64,000 bases of DNA from Platanthera guangdongensis (GCA_039583875.1 CM077150.1:2684332-2748331), one strand, 5' to 3'; numbered from the stretch's first letter, positions 1-11,670 are shown. Notes: generated by a model from the sequence alone, not told the origin. Translations and numbers: made by a program.

Positions 1-451
1 TTTTGTCATATCATGTTGAACAGGATTGTGAGCAATATCGATTACAGCTTTGTTGTCGCAATAGATTGTAACAGGTTAGTTCACCTGTAGTCCCACATTC
101 TGGAAAATTGTCTTCAACCACAATCCCTCGAACTCCTTGTTCCATAGCCCTATATTCTGCTTCGGCACTTGAGCGAGCAACTACATTTTGTTTCTTGCTC
201 TTCCAAGAGACAAGATTTCCAGTCACATGAGCAATATCTGATAGTAGATTTCCTATCATATTGGCTACCCATCCAATCAGCATCAGTAAACACTTCAATC
301 TATAAAGGTTGATTAGCAGATAACAGAATCTCATATCCTAGATACTTCCTGAGATATCTTAACACCCGATATTCAGCCTGTTGATGACGAATTGTGGGAG
401 AGTTTATGAATCTACTTAGGATACCCACAGCATATATAATATCAGAGCGAG
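1..451 (-). pseudogene. Copia-E pol fragment: RT C-terminus and RNase H
   Basis: Minus-strand translation gives the end of a copia reverse transcriptase (DIIYAVGILSRFINSP, 414-457) followed by the RNase H start (VTGNLVSWKSKKQNVVARSS and AEAEYRAME, about 140-230). The reading frame changes near 300-330, so it is dead. It continues leftwards out of the window. The break at 451 is exact: the missing codons just before it (LIYLSHT) are found at 12411-12440, on the far side of the hAT insertion. I therefore read it as the 3' part of the same Copia-E whose 5' half lies at 12411-12898 and 17772-21339. Confidence 0.8.
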
Positions 452-882
452 CAGGGGCGGACCTAACAATGGGCGAGTGTGGGCGGTCGCCCACACTAAA
501 AAAATAGTGAGGCTCGTGACGACAAAGACTTCTGAGTCTGCAACGATTCAGAGATTTCAGAGACGGAGCGGCTTCACGGCGAAGGCTCTTTTTTCATTCT
601 CACTATGCCTAGCCGATTTTGATCGGAAAGATAGAGACGGGAGACGCAGTCATGGAAGATCTTTTCCTTCTAGGTTATGGCTTCTTACTTCTCAGCAATT
701 GATTTCGATAGACTTCTCGCTCAACAATTGCATTTTAGGTAATGGAGATGGGATATGAAGACGGGATACAAAGATGGGAGACGCAATCACAAAGGCTTTT
801 GTGCCTTAGCTTGTCCAGTATTTTGATCGACTGCAGTTTCAGACATCCAGGTAACTATTACTCACTTCTTAGCAATTGATTT

Positions 883-1069
883 TGTTAAGGAAAAATGATA
901 AAAGCTCACTCTTAGGGCCCATGTAAATATCTCTTTAGTCCCACATCATAGGATTGGAGTTCTCTCCTCTTTTCTCTTCCTATATAAGTGTATGTATACA
1001 TGTAATGTACAAGTCGGAGAAAATTAATAAAATTTGAATTATTTTTCTCAAATTATGCTTCTCTCTACA
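883..1069 (+). repeat. Copia-A 5' LTR
   Basis: Begins TGTTAAGG and ends CTACA directly before the primer site. It has a TATATAAG box at 981-988, and shares the block from TAGTCCCACATCATA to GTGTATGTATAC with the Copia-C LTR. It is 187 bp long; the 3' LTR is longer because of a 13-bp insertion. Confidence 0.9.
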
Positions 1070-1081
1070 TGGCATCAGAGT
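1070..1081 (+). other. Copia-A primer-binding site
   Basis: TGGCATCAGAGT follows the 5' LTR directly. It differs at two positions from TGGTATCAGAGC, the site complementary to initiator Met-tRNA used by most plant copia elements. Confidence 0.8.
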
Positions 1082-1431
1082 CATCGGTCCAGTTCTTCTC
1101 TGCTCTCTACGGATAGTTTTTCTCCAACCGTCGGCCTCCTGTCTACTCGCACCATGCGGTCTTTCTATTCTACCCGCAACTCTTCTTTTGTGGTTCCAAC
1201 TTCTCTCAGCCCGCTCGCTTGCTTGTGCGGTTACGATTTTCCTAACCCCATCCCCCCTTCCTTTCTCCCTCTCTCCCCTCACCTCCCCGTCTCTCTCCAT
1301 TTACAGGGATTTCTCTGGGCCCCACTCCTCTTCAGCCCGCTCTGGTCTCTTTCCGCTGCTACTCGCGGTCTCCTCTTCTTGCCGCTAGCTAGACCGCGCC
1401 GCTCTCTTCGCAGTCCGCCTATCGTGAAAAA

Positions 1432-1675
1432 TTGTCTTGCGCGCGGACTGCCTCTCTTGCCGTGCGGACTACCTCTCTTGTCACGCAAACTGCCTATCTT
1501 GTCGTGCGGACTGCTCTTGTCACGTGGCCTGCCTCTCTTGTCGCGCGGACTGCTCTTGCCGACCTGCTCTTGTTGCGCGGACTTCTCTTGTCGCACGGTC
1601 TGCCCCTCTTGTCACGCGGACTGCTCTTGTCGTGCGGACTATTCTTGTCGGCCTGCTCTTGTCGTGTGTTCCGCC
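1432..1675 (+). repeat. Minisatellite in the Copia-A leader
   Basis: About 11 degenerate copies of an 18-22 bp unit resembling CTCTTGTCGTGCGGACTGC lie in the untranslated leader between primer site and gag. Length and sequence vary between copies. The three-base bias opens long frames on both strands, but these encode only low-complexity peptides. Comparable arrays sit in the leaders of Copia-B and Copia-C. Confidence 0.8.
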
Positions 1676-2026
1676 CGCTGCGTACCCCCCACCCCACACC
1701 CCCCGCTCTGATGTTCTCCGCAAATTGACAATTTCTCTTATAGCCGCTGTGAGCTCCTGCGGACTTGTCGTTGTGTTGTCGCGCTGACTGCTGGTGACTG
1801 TTCTCTGCGACCTTGTCCTGCGGACTGTTCGCCACGGAGTGCTTCTCCTCTCACCGTTGTGTTGTCACGCAGACTGGTTCTTCTCTAACCGCTGTTGTCG
1901 CGCGAACTGTCTCTCTGCTTGCAGCGTGGACTATTCTCCTCTACCCGTTGTGCTCCTCTTCTAGCCACTGCGGGCTCCTGCCTTACTACCTGCTACTTTA
2001 CCAGGCCGCCCTCCCTTCTTGCTGAC

Positions 2027-2869
2027 ATGGACTCCACGACGGCTTCCTCCCTTCCTGCTCGTGCTGCTGCTCCCTCTCATGAAGTCCGTGATGAGCTTCG
2101 GATCACCACCATCTCTCTCAGTGGGAAGCACAAATTTGTGAAATGGGTGCATTTTGTTTGTCTGGTTCTACAAACTAAAGGTCTTCTTCATCATCTTACT
2201 CGGGACGTTCCCCTTGCTCCCACCGACGAATGGTTTGTGATGACGGCCGGGTCCAATCTTGGATCCTCAATTTCATGGACACCGAGTCATACCGCATGGT
2301 CATGTATCATGAGACAGCCAAGGCGATGTGGGAGGAGCTTCACTCTATCTATTCTGGCAAAGGCAGCTTACTGCATTTATTTGACATCATCTCCGCGCTT
2401 CAGATACTGGACCCCGGCACAACGGGCGATTTGACCTCCTTCGTTGTCAAGGCCAAAACTCTGGTGGAGGCCTGGATATAACATCAGCCTCCCTCCACGG
2501 ACCTCACTATACAACGAATACAAAAGAAAGTTGTTGGGATTGCTATGATGATGGCTCGTGTTCCTCCCCATCTTCACAGTGTCCGGGCTCAGATTCTTTC
2601 CTCCTCTAAAACACCCTCGTTGTCTGATGTTTGTTCTATGCTGCTCAAGGTTACTCCACCATCTGAGGTCCCAGGAAATTACTCTTCAACTCTCCTCCAG
2701 CAGCACCTTTTACCTACTCCTGCTTCTGCACGTGGATCATCAGCTCGCAGAGGCCCCCACACGTCTCGGGGACGAGAACGTGTTGGGCGTTCTGCTTTGA
2801 AATGTATGTACTGTGGTTGAGACGGTCATCTTGAAGCCACTTGCTACCGGAAGCATAGTTTGTCTCCAC
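2027..2869 (+). pseudogene. Copia-A gag (broken)
   Basis: Starts MDSTTASSLPARAAAPSHEV, closely similar to Copia-B gag. A frameshift near 2228 moves the frame to one reading DGRVQSWILNFMDTESYR. Stops follow at 2479-2481 and inside the zinc knuckle near 2818 (CMYCG, stop, DGHLEATC). The UBN2-type capsid region and the C-X2-C-X4-H-X4-C nucleocapsid knuckle are still recognisable. Gag would coat the element RNA in virus-like particles. Confidence 0.8.
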
Positions 2870-4997
2870 ACCTTACTGCTTCTACTACAGCTGCTCCTCC
2901 CACTGATGTTGCTACACCGGGTTCTGACTTTACCACCGGCAAGAAATCAACGCTCTTCGCACCCAGCTTCAGCGACTCCAAGGGGTTATTAGTCGCTTGT
3001 CTAACTCGGTTACGTCTTTCTCCACTGAAGATATATTTTGTCTCTCTCATAGTCCCCACTGGATTCTGGACTGAGAAGCTACTCATCACATTACTTCCCA
3101 GAAACCACCTCAGTAAATCAAGTATGTCTATCCTAAGTTCATCACTGTAACAAATGTCAACACAACGGTTTTTGGCACTGCTGACCTTTGGCTTACCCCA
3201 ACTCTCTCTCTCTCTCAACGGTTCTTCATGTTCCGAGGTCCCCTTTCAATCTACTATCAGTTAGTCGCCTAATTCAAGAACTTGACTGCTGTATAACCTT
3301 TTCTCCTTCCTCTTTTGTAGTGCAGGATCGTCGAACGCGGAATACCATTGGTAAAGGGAGGCTGTCGAATGGGTTCTATGTCTTGGATATTCCTCCTACC
3401 GTTCTCTCTGCTATCTCCAATGTTGATTAGCATCGTCGTCTTGGGCATGCTACCCTCCTGATTCTCAAGAAGGCTCTTCCTGATGTTTTGTTGTAAGAGT
3501 TTACTTGTGAGTCATGTATCTAGGACAAACAGCATCGTACTTCTTTCCTTCCTACACGTACTCGGAGTGATACTCCTTTCTCTTTAGTGCATTCTGATAT
3601 TTGGGGGGCCATATAAAATCCTTAGTATCCTTGGATATCGCTATTTTGTAACTTTTATTGATGATTACTCGCGTCTCACCGGGTTATATCTACTTCATGA
3701 TAGTACCGAACTAACATCTGTGTTTCGTACTTTTATTGTTGAGACGCGTATGCAATTCTCGACTACGTTAAAAAAAATTCGCACTGACAACGCTTGTGAA
3801 TATACTAGTCGCGCCTTCTCAAATTCATGTGTCGAGTTCGGCATTCTACATCAAACGTCGTGTGCATATACCGCCCAACAAAACGTGTGGCCGAGCAGAA
3901 AAATCGTCAACTCCTGAATATAGCCCGGTCACTCAAGTTTTAAATGAAGGTGCTCACAGAATACTGGAATTTCGTTATTTCTACTACCTGTCATTTCACC
4001 AATCGCATGCCCTCCTTCGTACTCAACTTCTTCGTTTAGTCTATTTTTTCCTTCCAAGTCTTTGTTCTCCCTCACACCTCGTATTTTCGGATGTGTATGT
4101 TATGTTCACATTCTTGGTCCACCCACTGACAAGCTGGTTGTTCGCGCTACCAAGTGTATGTTTGTTGGCTACTACAACACTCAGAAGGGCTATGTCTGTT
4201 ACTCTCCTTCTAATGTCAAGCTAATCGTTTCGGCTGATGTGACCTTTCTTGAGGATCAACCATTTCACTCCTCCCCTTCGACACCGTCTTTACCTATCCA
4301 TGTCGCTCGTCCTGCTGTCCCTGTCACAACTCTGTCTCTCCCACTTCTTCCTTCACTGCTCCAGGCGCCCGCTTCAACACCACCACCTCTTCGTGTCTAT
4401 ACTCGTCGTTTGTCCAAAACTGGTCCCCTACAGCAGCTCCCTTCTACCAATGTCATTCCGCGGTCGGACGATTCAACATCAACCTCTACAGCTCATCCTC
4501 TGGCAAATTATGTATCGCTGCATCATCTCTCTCCGCCACTTCTAAAATTTGTCACCAATCTTTCCTCCATTTATATTCCTAACTCTGTGCAGGAAGCTCT
4601 TCATCACCCGGGGTGGCGTGCAGCCATGGATGACGAAATGACTGTCCTCTGGGCTAACCAGACCTGGGATCTGGTTCATATTCCTCTCGGCCAATCTTGT
4701 GTCAGTTGGAAGTGGGTCTTTGTTATCAAACATGCTCCAGATGGAACCGTTGACCGCTTAAAGGCTCGCCTCGTGGCCCGGGGCTTCACTCAGTAACAAG
4801 GACTTGATTATGATGAAACCATCTCCCCGGTAGCCAAGCTAAATACCGTTCGAGTCCTGATCTCCTTAGTCGTGCATCGTCAGTGTCTCTAACATCAGTT
4901 GGATATCAAAAACGCATTTCTCAATGGCGATGTCCAGGAGACTGTTTATATGCACTAACCTCCGGGGTTTGAGACCATGGGGGAGTCTCGGGTATGT
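2870..4997 (+). pseudogene. Copia-A pol, part 1: protease, integrase, RT start (broken)
   Basis: Recognisable blocks in order are a protease remnant near 3050-3290, the segment before integrase (HRRLGHATLLILKKALPDV, 3432-3490), an integrase remnant (LVHSDIWG near 3590), the integrase C-terminal region with KLVVRATKCMFVGYYNTQKG (4130-4190), and the RT N-terminus ([20 protein letters not shown], 4615-4675, to [12 protein letters not shown]). Several stops and frameshifts separate them. The reading breaks inside RT at 4997, where the nested gypsy begins, and resumes at 10344. Confidence 0.8.
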
Positions 4998-5431
4998 TGT
5001 TACCGAGCTGCAGTGGAAGGAGCCGGCATGGCGAGTTTACACGTGAAGGCAGCGGGCTCCGAGTAAAGCACACGGATCGGAGGAGGGGGCTCGCGGCGCA
5101 AATGAACCGGAGGGCGACTCGCGCGGTGCGAAGGAACCGGACCCGCAGAGGGCCGGATGAAAGTTGATTCAACTTGATTTTAACTTCAGTTTATTTTAAT
5201 TATTGTTGTGTTGGACCCTCACTATATAAGAGGGTGTCGTTGGACTCTTTGGTATCTTTGGATCAATTGTCTAAGGAAAGGGGCTGATCCTTCTTGGTTC
5301 TCTCTAACCCTAATCTCTTCTCCCCTCTCCTCTCTTGCTTTTTCCTCCCCTATCGCGCCGCCTTCCGCCGTTCCGCCGGGCAAAACCACTGTCGTCGAGC
5401 GACACCCGCGCTGCCTTCACCCGATCGATAT
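4998..5431 (+). repeat. Gypsy-1 5' LTR
   Basis: Starts TGTTACCGAG. It contains TATATAAG at 5223-5230 and is GC-rich in its first 160 bases and pyrimidine-rich near its end. The last few bases were set by alignment with the 3' copy and the target duplication, and the end does not show the usual CA. Confidence 0.85.
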
Positions 5432-5493
5432 TATTTGGTCCGACCTGCCGCTCCGCCCGCCTGCGTGCCGCCGGATCGTTCCCTTGCTCGCAG

Positions 5494-6558
5494 ATGGCGC
5501 CCAACACCCGTGCCCACCTCACCGACGGTCACGAGAGCGCCGACGACACCCGCGCTCAGCTCGACCGCCAGGACGCCCGCCTCGACACCCTCCAATCCTC
5601 CATTGACGCCCTTATCGCCGGTCAGGCACTCCTCAACCGCCTCGACACCATTCCGCCCCCGATCTCAACCACTCCGCCGCCCGGCTCAACCTTCGCGGCC
5701 GACGCAGCATCCATCTTGGGGATGTCGCCCCCCTTGCACACGCCGATTCCGTCCGCGACCACCCCGCCAACAACCAGGCGGACGGCACCACTGTTGGATA
5801 TTCCCTCCTTCTCCGGTGTCGATCCCTTGGGATGGATCGCCCGCGCTGAACAATTTTTCGACCTCAATCTTACACCGCCAGCGGATCGGGTCGGCACGGC
5901 TGTGGTCGGCTTCAGCGACTCTGCCCTTCACTGGGTGCGTTGGGTCCGCCAAGTTCAGCCCACCATTTCCTGGCATGAGTTCAAGCATGAGATGATCACT
6001 CGCTACGACCCGCGCTACACCGGCTCTGCCATTGAGCTCCTTTGCAGTGCCCGCCAGACGGCGGACTTGGACGCTTACATCGACAAGTTCGTTGCCTTGG
6101 TAACACAAGTGTCGGGCCTTCCACCCGACCACTATTTGGGGTTCTTCCTTCAAGGACTGCTTCCTGCCATCCGCTCCCGCATTCGAACCCATCACCCCCA
6201 CACTGTCTCAGAGGCATTGGAGCTTGCTCGTGCGGTGGAGGCGGACCTTGGCCTTCGGCCGACCCCATCCCAGGGCCACCACGCACCCCGGCAGCAAATG
6301 CCTCGGGATCGGCCCCCACTTGCAGGGGGCGTCCGGCAGGGCCGCACCGATAACCCGCACTGTATTTTCAATAATGATTACAACGAACTCCGCCGCAAGG
6401 GGTTGTGTTTCTGGTGCCGCCAACCGTACTCTCCCCAACATGTGTGTACCGTCAAGGAGTTTCATGCGCTTTTCAGCGATTACGAGCCCGAAGTCACAAT
6501 GGTCGACTTCGACGCGCTCGCCATACGGGATGACGACCTTCCCGCCCAGGACGAGTGA
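5494..6558 (+). CDS. Gypsy-1 Gag
   Basis: This open frame of 354 residues begins MAPNTRAHLTD. The same frame stays open upstream from 5335, but only through LTR and leader sequence, so I take the ATG at 5494. A Retrotrans_gag domain runs from about residue 105 (SFSGVDPLGWIARAEQFF) to 250 (LELARAVEADL). A zinc-knuckle-like motif CFWCRQPYSPQHVC is near residue 310. The frame ends at TGA 6556-6558, and the protease continues in the same frame right after it. Gypsy-2 at 34500 carries a related gag with the same MAPNTR start. Confidence 0.85.
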   Translation: MAPNTRAHLTDGHESADDTRAQLDRQDARLDTLQSSIDALIAGQALLNRLDTIPPPISTTPPPGSTFAADAASILGMSPPLHTPIPSATTPPTTRRTAPLLDIPSFSGVDPLGWIARAEQFFDLNLTPPADRVGTAVVGFSDSALHWVRWVRQVQPTISWHEFKHEMITRYDPRYTGSAIELLCSARQTADLDAYIDKFVALVTQVSGLPPDHYLGFFLQGLLPAIRSRIRTHHPHTVSEALELARAVEADLGLRPTPSQGHHAPRQQMPRDRPPLAGGVRQGRTDNPHCIFNNDYNELRRKGLCFWCRQPYSPQHVCTVKEFHALFSDYEPEVTMVDFDALAIRDDDLPAQDE

Positions 6559-6570
6559 GCAGCCCTCAAT

Positions 6571-9500
6571 GTGCTTAACCTTCCGTTCTTTTTCGTGGGT
6601 GACCTTACCGGGCCCCGGACAATGAAGATGACCCGGGTGATCCTCGACCAACAGGTGATCGTAATGGTAGATAGTGGAGCAAGCCACAACTTCATCTCGG
6701 CCCGCCGTGCGCATGCCCTCGCCCTGTCGATCTCTCCGTCCCCGACCTTCTCAGTCTGCCTTGGGGATGGCCGCCGCCGACCGACTCTCGGACAGTGTGT
6801 CGGGGTCACTCTGTATGTTGGCTCCTGCACCATCACGGCGGATTTTTATGTGTTTGAATTGGGCGGTCTCGGCGTCATCTTAGGGGTGGCATGGCTCCAG
6901 ATCTTGGGGGATGTTCGTGTAAATTGGGCCTCTATGACCATGTTGTTTCAACACAAGGGTCGCACATGCCGCTTAGAGGGTGAGGCGGCTCTACTTCGGT
7001 CGCCAATCTCGGTGCGTGCTCTCACTCGGGTGGCAGAAGTGGACTTTTCAGCCTGGCTTCTGCCCGTTTTCGCGGAGTCACCCTCCCCATCCTTGGTCTG
7101 GGACTTCCAAGCCCTTCTTGACGACTTTGCGGACATCTTTGCCACACCACAGGGGCTTCCGCCTGCGCGCCCTTACGATCATCCGATTGTGCTCCAGCAA
7201 GGCGCAGCGGCCGTGTCGGTCCGCCCTTACCGCTACGGGCACACTCAGAAAGACGAGATTGAACGCCTCGTGCGGGAGATGTTGTTGGGCGGCCTCATCA
7301 GACCCAGTGTCAGTCCCTTCTCCAGTCCGGTCCTGCTTGTGCGCAAGAAAGACAGAAGTTGGCGTTTTTGTGTCGACTACAGGGAGTTCAACAAGGTCAC
7401 AGTACCGGATAGGTACCCCATTCCGGTGATACAGGAGTTGTTGGACGAGCAACCATCAGATCCGGGTTCCCCCGGATGACGTGCCAAAGACCGTGTTCCA
7501 GACGCATGACGGTCACTTTGAATTCTTGGTCATGTCGTTCGACCTCACCAACGCGTCGGCGACGTTTCAAGCGACCTTGAATGAGATCTTCCGCCCATTT
7601 CTCCGTAAGCATGTGCTCGTTTTCTTTGATGGCATCTTGGTGTTTAGTCATTCTTTGCAGGCACACCTCGATCACGTGCGGTGCAAGTTCTTGACGCTTT
7701 GGCAACACCAACTCGTTCTCAACCGCAAGAAGTGCTCGTTCGGGGCAACAACCATGAGTTACTTGGGCCACACTATTTAGGCCGTCGGCGTGTCCATGGA
7801 CGCGAATAAGATCTAGGCAGTCCTGCAGTGGCCGACTCCTACGTCACTGCGGGAAGTCCGCGGATTTCTCGGGCTCACCGGCTACTATCGGCGGTTCATC
7901 AAGGACTATGGCGCGTTGGCTCGCCCACTCACCCAGATGCTCAAGCTCTCGGAGGAAGGCCCCTTCTCATGGTCACCCGCCGTCATGGCGGCTTTCTCCG
8001 CGCTCCAAACCGCCCTCGTGCAAGGACCAGTTTTGGCTATGCCAGATTTTCAGCAAACCTTTGTCGTCGAATGTGACGCCTCCGGCATCGGCATAGGGGC
8101 GGTCCTCATGCAAACTGGCCTGCCCATCTCCTACTACAGTCGCGCGTTCTCCTCCAAGGTCAAGAGCCGTTCAGCCTATGAAAACGAGCTCATGGCCCTT
8201 GTGCTCGCGGTCCAACACTGGCGGCCATATCTCTTGGATCGTCCCTTCGTGGTCCGTACCGACCATCACAGCTTCCGCTACTTACTGCAACAAAAAATCG
8301 CAACTCCGGCACAGCAAGTCTGGGTGGCTAAGTTATTGGGTTATGATTTCACCATTGAGTTTCGCCCCGGTCGGTCGAACCGAGCGGGAGACGCTTTATC
8401 CCGACAACTGCAAGCCCTTGAGCTCGCGGCCATATCTCGGCCAGTTTGGGACGATGCGGCCACCATACAGTTGGAAGTAGAGCGGGATCCTCACCTCGCG
8501 GCCATCCGGACGGCCCTCTTGGCGAATCCAGCAGCTCATCCGCCCTGCTCGCTTGTCGGAGGCCGTAAATTCCACTGGGGCCGTCTTGTCCTCTCCGCCT
8601 CCTCTCCAAGTATACCCCGGCTACTAGACGAGTTCCATGCAACCCCGGCCGGCGAACACGCGGGAGCGTTCCGCACTTACAGGCAACTGGCGGCATCCCT
8701 GTACTGGCCACAGATGTTCCGCCAGGTGAAGGCTCATGTGGTCGCGTGCCTTCCGTGCGAGAAGGCCAAGTATAAGGCTATGTTTCCCAACGGTCTGCTA
8801 CAGCCCCTGCCGATTTCGGAACGCATCTGGGAAGACATTGCTATGGATTTTATCACCCGGCTACCTCGCTCGAACAGGTTCGACTGCATCTTGGTGGCGG
8901 TAGACCGCCTGTCAAAGTACGCGCACTTTATCTCCCTGCGCCATCCGTACACAGCAGCCACGGTGGTCGGCGCCTTCATCGCAGAGATTGTACGACTACA
9001 TGGGTTTCCCCGCTCCATAGTCAATGACCGTGACCCCTTGTTCCTCAGCAGTTTCTGGACATCCTTCTTCCGCCTACAGGGTACCCATCTCCGGATGAGC
9101 ACGGCCTATCATCCGCAGTCTGACGGGCAATCAGAAGTTCTTAATCGGTGCTTAGAGACATATCTTTGCTTGTTCATTGGAGAGTGGCCAGGCACGTGGG
9201 CCAAATGGCTGTGTTGGGCGGAGTACTCGTATAACACAGTGTATCATCATGCGGCAAACACCTCCCAATTCGAGACGGTGTATGGCCGCCAACCGCCATC
9301 AGTAACCCGCCACCTACCCGAGGAATGCCCTGTAGCCAGCCTGGCCGACCACCTGCAGGATCGGGACATCATCCTCGACAGCTTGAAACACCATCTTCGG
9401 CGAGCCCAAGCAAAGATGGTCTCCTTTGCCAACCGTAAGCGTCGGGATCTCACTTTTCTAGTGGGGGAGGTCTTCCTCAAACTGCAGCCTTACCGCCAGC

Positions 9501-9890
9501 ATTCTGTCGCACGGCGGCCGTGTCCGAAGTTGGCACCACGCTATTATGGGTCATTCGAGGTCATCAGTCGCATCGGAGCTGTATCATACTGGCTCCGCTT
9601 ACCCAGTGGCAGTCGCATCGGAGCCAGTTTTTCACGTCTCCCAGCTCCGACGGGTGGTAGGCGACCACCCCGTAGTGGACCACATCCCGGCCGACCTCGA
9701 GTACTCCGGGTCCGAGCCCTTGTACCCCCAGGCCATTCTCGATCGTCGACACCACTTACCCGGGGAAGCTAGCCTGGAAGAGCCGTGTCGCCTAGCGGCA
9801 CCGCCCGACGAACGAAGCCACTTGGCTCCTTCGAGACGATTTTCGCCGGCAATTTCCAGACTACTGTCTTGAGGACAAGGCCAATCTTCC
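6571..9890 (+). pseudogene. Gypsy-1 pol (broken): protease, RT, RNase H, integrase, chromodomain-like end
   Basis: The protease motif VDSGASHNF is at 6667-6695. RT starts near 7150, but a deletion near 7450 removes the block with the first catalytic Asp and shifts the frame. The FFDD box reads FFDG (7621-7632). Stops follow at 7778-7780 and near 7814. From 7916 a 618-residue frame holds RNase H (VECDASGIG, YENELMAL, RTDHHSF all present), the HHCC zinc region (ATPAGEHAGA to CLPCEKAK), integrase with its Asp, Asp and Glu (MDFITRLP, VNDRDPLF, SEVLNR), and the GPY/F-like end (APRYYGSFEVI). A frameshift near 9625 separates VSQLRRVVGDHPVV and a degraded chromodomain-like tail ending LEDKANLPDDGIV at the LTR. 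Confidence 0.85.
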
Positions 9891-9902
9891 AGATGACGGT
9901 AT

Positions 9903-10338
9903 TGTTACCGAGCTGCAGCCGAAGGAGCCGGCATGGCGAGTTTACACGCGAAGGCAGCGGGCTCCGGGTAAAGATCACGGCTCGGAGGAGGTGGCTCGCG
10001 GCTCACATGAACCGGAGGGCGACTCGCGCGGTGCGAAGGAACCGGACCCACAAAGGGCCGGATGATAGTTGATTCAGCTTACTTTTAATTTCAGTTTATT
10101 TTAATTATTGTTGTATTGGACCCTCACTATATAAGAGGGTGTGGTTGGACTCTTTGGTATCTTTGGATCATTTGTCTAAGGAAGGGGGTTGATCCCTCTT
10201 GGTTCTCTCTAACCCTAATCTCTTCTCCCCTCTCCTCTCTCTTGTTTTTCCCTCCCCTACTGCGCCGCCTTCCGCCGTTCCGTCGAGCGAAACCACTGTC
10301 GCCGAGAGACACTCGCACTGCCTTCACCCGATCGGTAT
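9903..10338 (+). repeat. Gypsy-1 3' LTR
   Basis: Starts TGTTACCGAG, contains TATATAAG near 10130, and ends just before the TATGT duplication. It is 436 bp, about 92% identical to the 5' copy by eye. Confidence 0.85.
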
Positions 10339-10343
10339 TATGT

Positions 10344-11460
10344 CTTCTTCGGAAGTCTATATATGGTCTCAAACAGTCCCCTCGTGCTTGGTTTGAGAAA
10401 TTCAGCATGGTTGTTCGCGAAGTTGGATTTACACAGAGCTCGGCAGACTTCTCCCTCTTCACTCGTCATCAACCCACAGGCACTGTGATTCTTCTTGTAT
10501 ATGTTGATGATATTCTGATTACGGGAGACGACTCCATGGGGATACAAACAATCAAGCAACATTTAAACTCAGCATTTCAGACAAAAGACTTGGGAAATCT
10601 TTGATACTTCTTTGGGCTTGAGGTCACAAGACGACCTGATGGCCTTGTCATGTCCCAACGGAAGACTGCATTGATCTTCTTCATGATGTCGGCTACTCAG
10701 GGTGCAAACCGGCGGACACCCCTATGGATGTAAATCACAAGCTTTTTGTACATGGTTCTGATTCTAACACACTGCTTACAAATTCAGAGTACTATCGACG
10801 CTTGGTGCGGGAATTGATTTATCTTACAGTTACACGACCTGATATCTCATTTGTTGTGGGGGTTGTGAGTCGATTTATACATGCTCCTCGGACATCTCAT
10901 CTCCAAGCAGTCGAGTGCATTCTCCGATATTTGAAAACTGCTCTGGGATAAGGACTCGTTTACAAACCATCTACCTCTCTATCTCTTGTTGCGTATTCTG
11001 ACGCTGACTACGCGGGTTCTCTTGATGATAGGCGTTTCACAATTGGTTTTTGTACAAACTTTGGTGGACACCTTATTACCTGACGTAGCAAGAAGCAGAT
11101 TGTTGTTGTTCGCTCGTTTTCTAAGGCCGAGTACCGTGTTATGACGACGGTTGTTTCTGAGCTAACGTGGCTTGAAAGTTTTCTAAATGATTTGGGACTC
11201 AAACTCTCATCTCTGGCGACCTTATTTTGTGACAGTCAATCCGCTATACATATTGTCAAGAATCTCATATTTCATGAACGAACAAAACATATTGAAGTTG
11301 ACTGTCACTTCGTTCGAGAAAAAATTCAGTCAAAAAAGTTAGAGTTGGAGCATGTTCCTGCTACAGGATACACGTTGCTGACATCCTGACTAAAGCCATG
11401 TCTCGGCCGTTATATTATCAGTTCTTATTCAAGCTTGGTGCCTACGACTTGTATGCTCCA
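10344..11460 (+). pseudogene. Copia-A pol, part 2: RT C-terminus and RNase H (broken)
   Basis: Continues the RT cut at 4997: [18 protein letters not shown], then YVDDILITGDD (10498-10530), so the RT active-site motif survives. Stops lie near 10604 and 10950, and a deletion of one or two bases lies near 10660. RNase H motifs DADYAGS (11002-11022), FCDSQSAIHI (11226-11255) and KHIEVDCHF are readable. The typical family ending [12 protein letters not shown] comes just before the purine tract and 3' LTR. Confidence 0.85.
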
Positions 11461-11473
11461 GCATGTGGGGGAC

Positions 11474-11670
11474 TGTTAAGAAAAAATGATAAAAGCCCAA
11501 TATAAAAGCTCACTCTTGGGCCCATGTAAATCCCTCTTTAATCCCATATCATAGGATTGGAATTCTCTCCTCTTTTCTCTTCCTATATAAGTGTATGTAT
11601 ACATGTAATGTACAAATTGGAGAAAATTAATAAAATTTGAATTATTTTTCTCAAATTCTGCTTCTCTAAA
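11474..11670 (+). repeat. Copia-A 3' LTR
   Basis: Begins TGTTAAG after the purine tract GTGGGGGAC and ends CTCTAAA directly before the GATTT duplication at 11671-11675. It is 197 bp because of an extra 13-bp block near its start. The usual terminal CA reads AA. Confidence 0.9.

Larger units (their letters stand above)
4998..10338 (+). mobile_element. Gypsy-1: chromovirus-like Ty3/gypsy element inserted in Copia-A
   Basis: Two LTRs of about 435 bp flank gag and pol in gypsy order: protease, RT, RNase H, integrase, degraded chromodomain-like tail. A perfect 5-bp target duplication TATGT lies at 4993-4997 and 10339-10343. Removing the element rejoins the Copia-A RT sequence smoothly between GGTATGT and CTTCTTCGG. 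Gag is open but pol is broken. By eye the LTRs differ at about 35 positions, mostly C/T and G/A, in a GC-rich sequence. Confidence 0.9.
883..11670 (+). mobile_element. Copia-A: degenerate Ty1/copia element with a gypsy inserted in it
   Basis: Two related LTRs, a primer site, a purine tract (11461-11473) and a perfect 5-bp target duplication GATTT (878-882 and 11671-11675) bound the element. Without the nested gypsy (4998-10338) it is about 5.4 kb. The order is gag, protease, integrase, RT, RNase H, as in Ty1/copia. All reading frames carry stops and frameshifts, so it cannot make its proteins. By eye the LTRs differ at about 11 aligned positions in about 184, plus a 13-bp indel. Proteins and LTRs are closest to Copia-C and then Copia-B in this window, so the three form one family. 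Confidence 0.9.

Noticed and set aside
1034..1835. Several long Cys/Leu/Arg-rich frames on both strands
   Set aside because: They lie in the Copia-A leader and its minisatellite; low complexity, no domain, and caused by repeat bias.
5335..5493. N-terminal extension of Gypsy-1 gag
   Set aside because: The frame is open from the LTR, but the text is LTR and leader; Gypsy-2 gag also begins MAPNTR, supporting the start at 5494.
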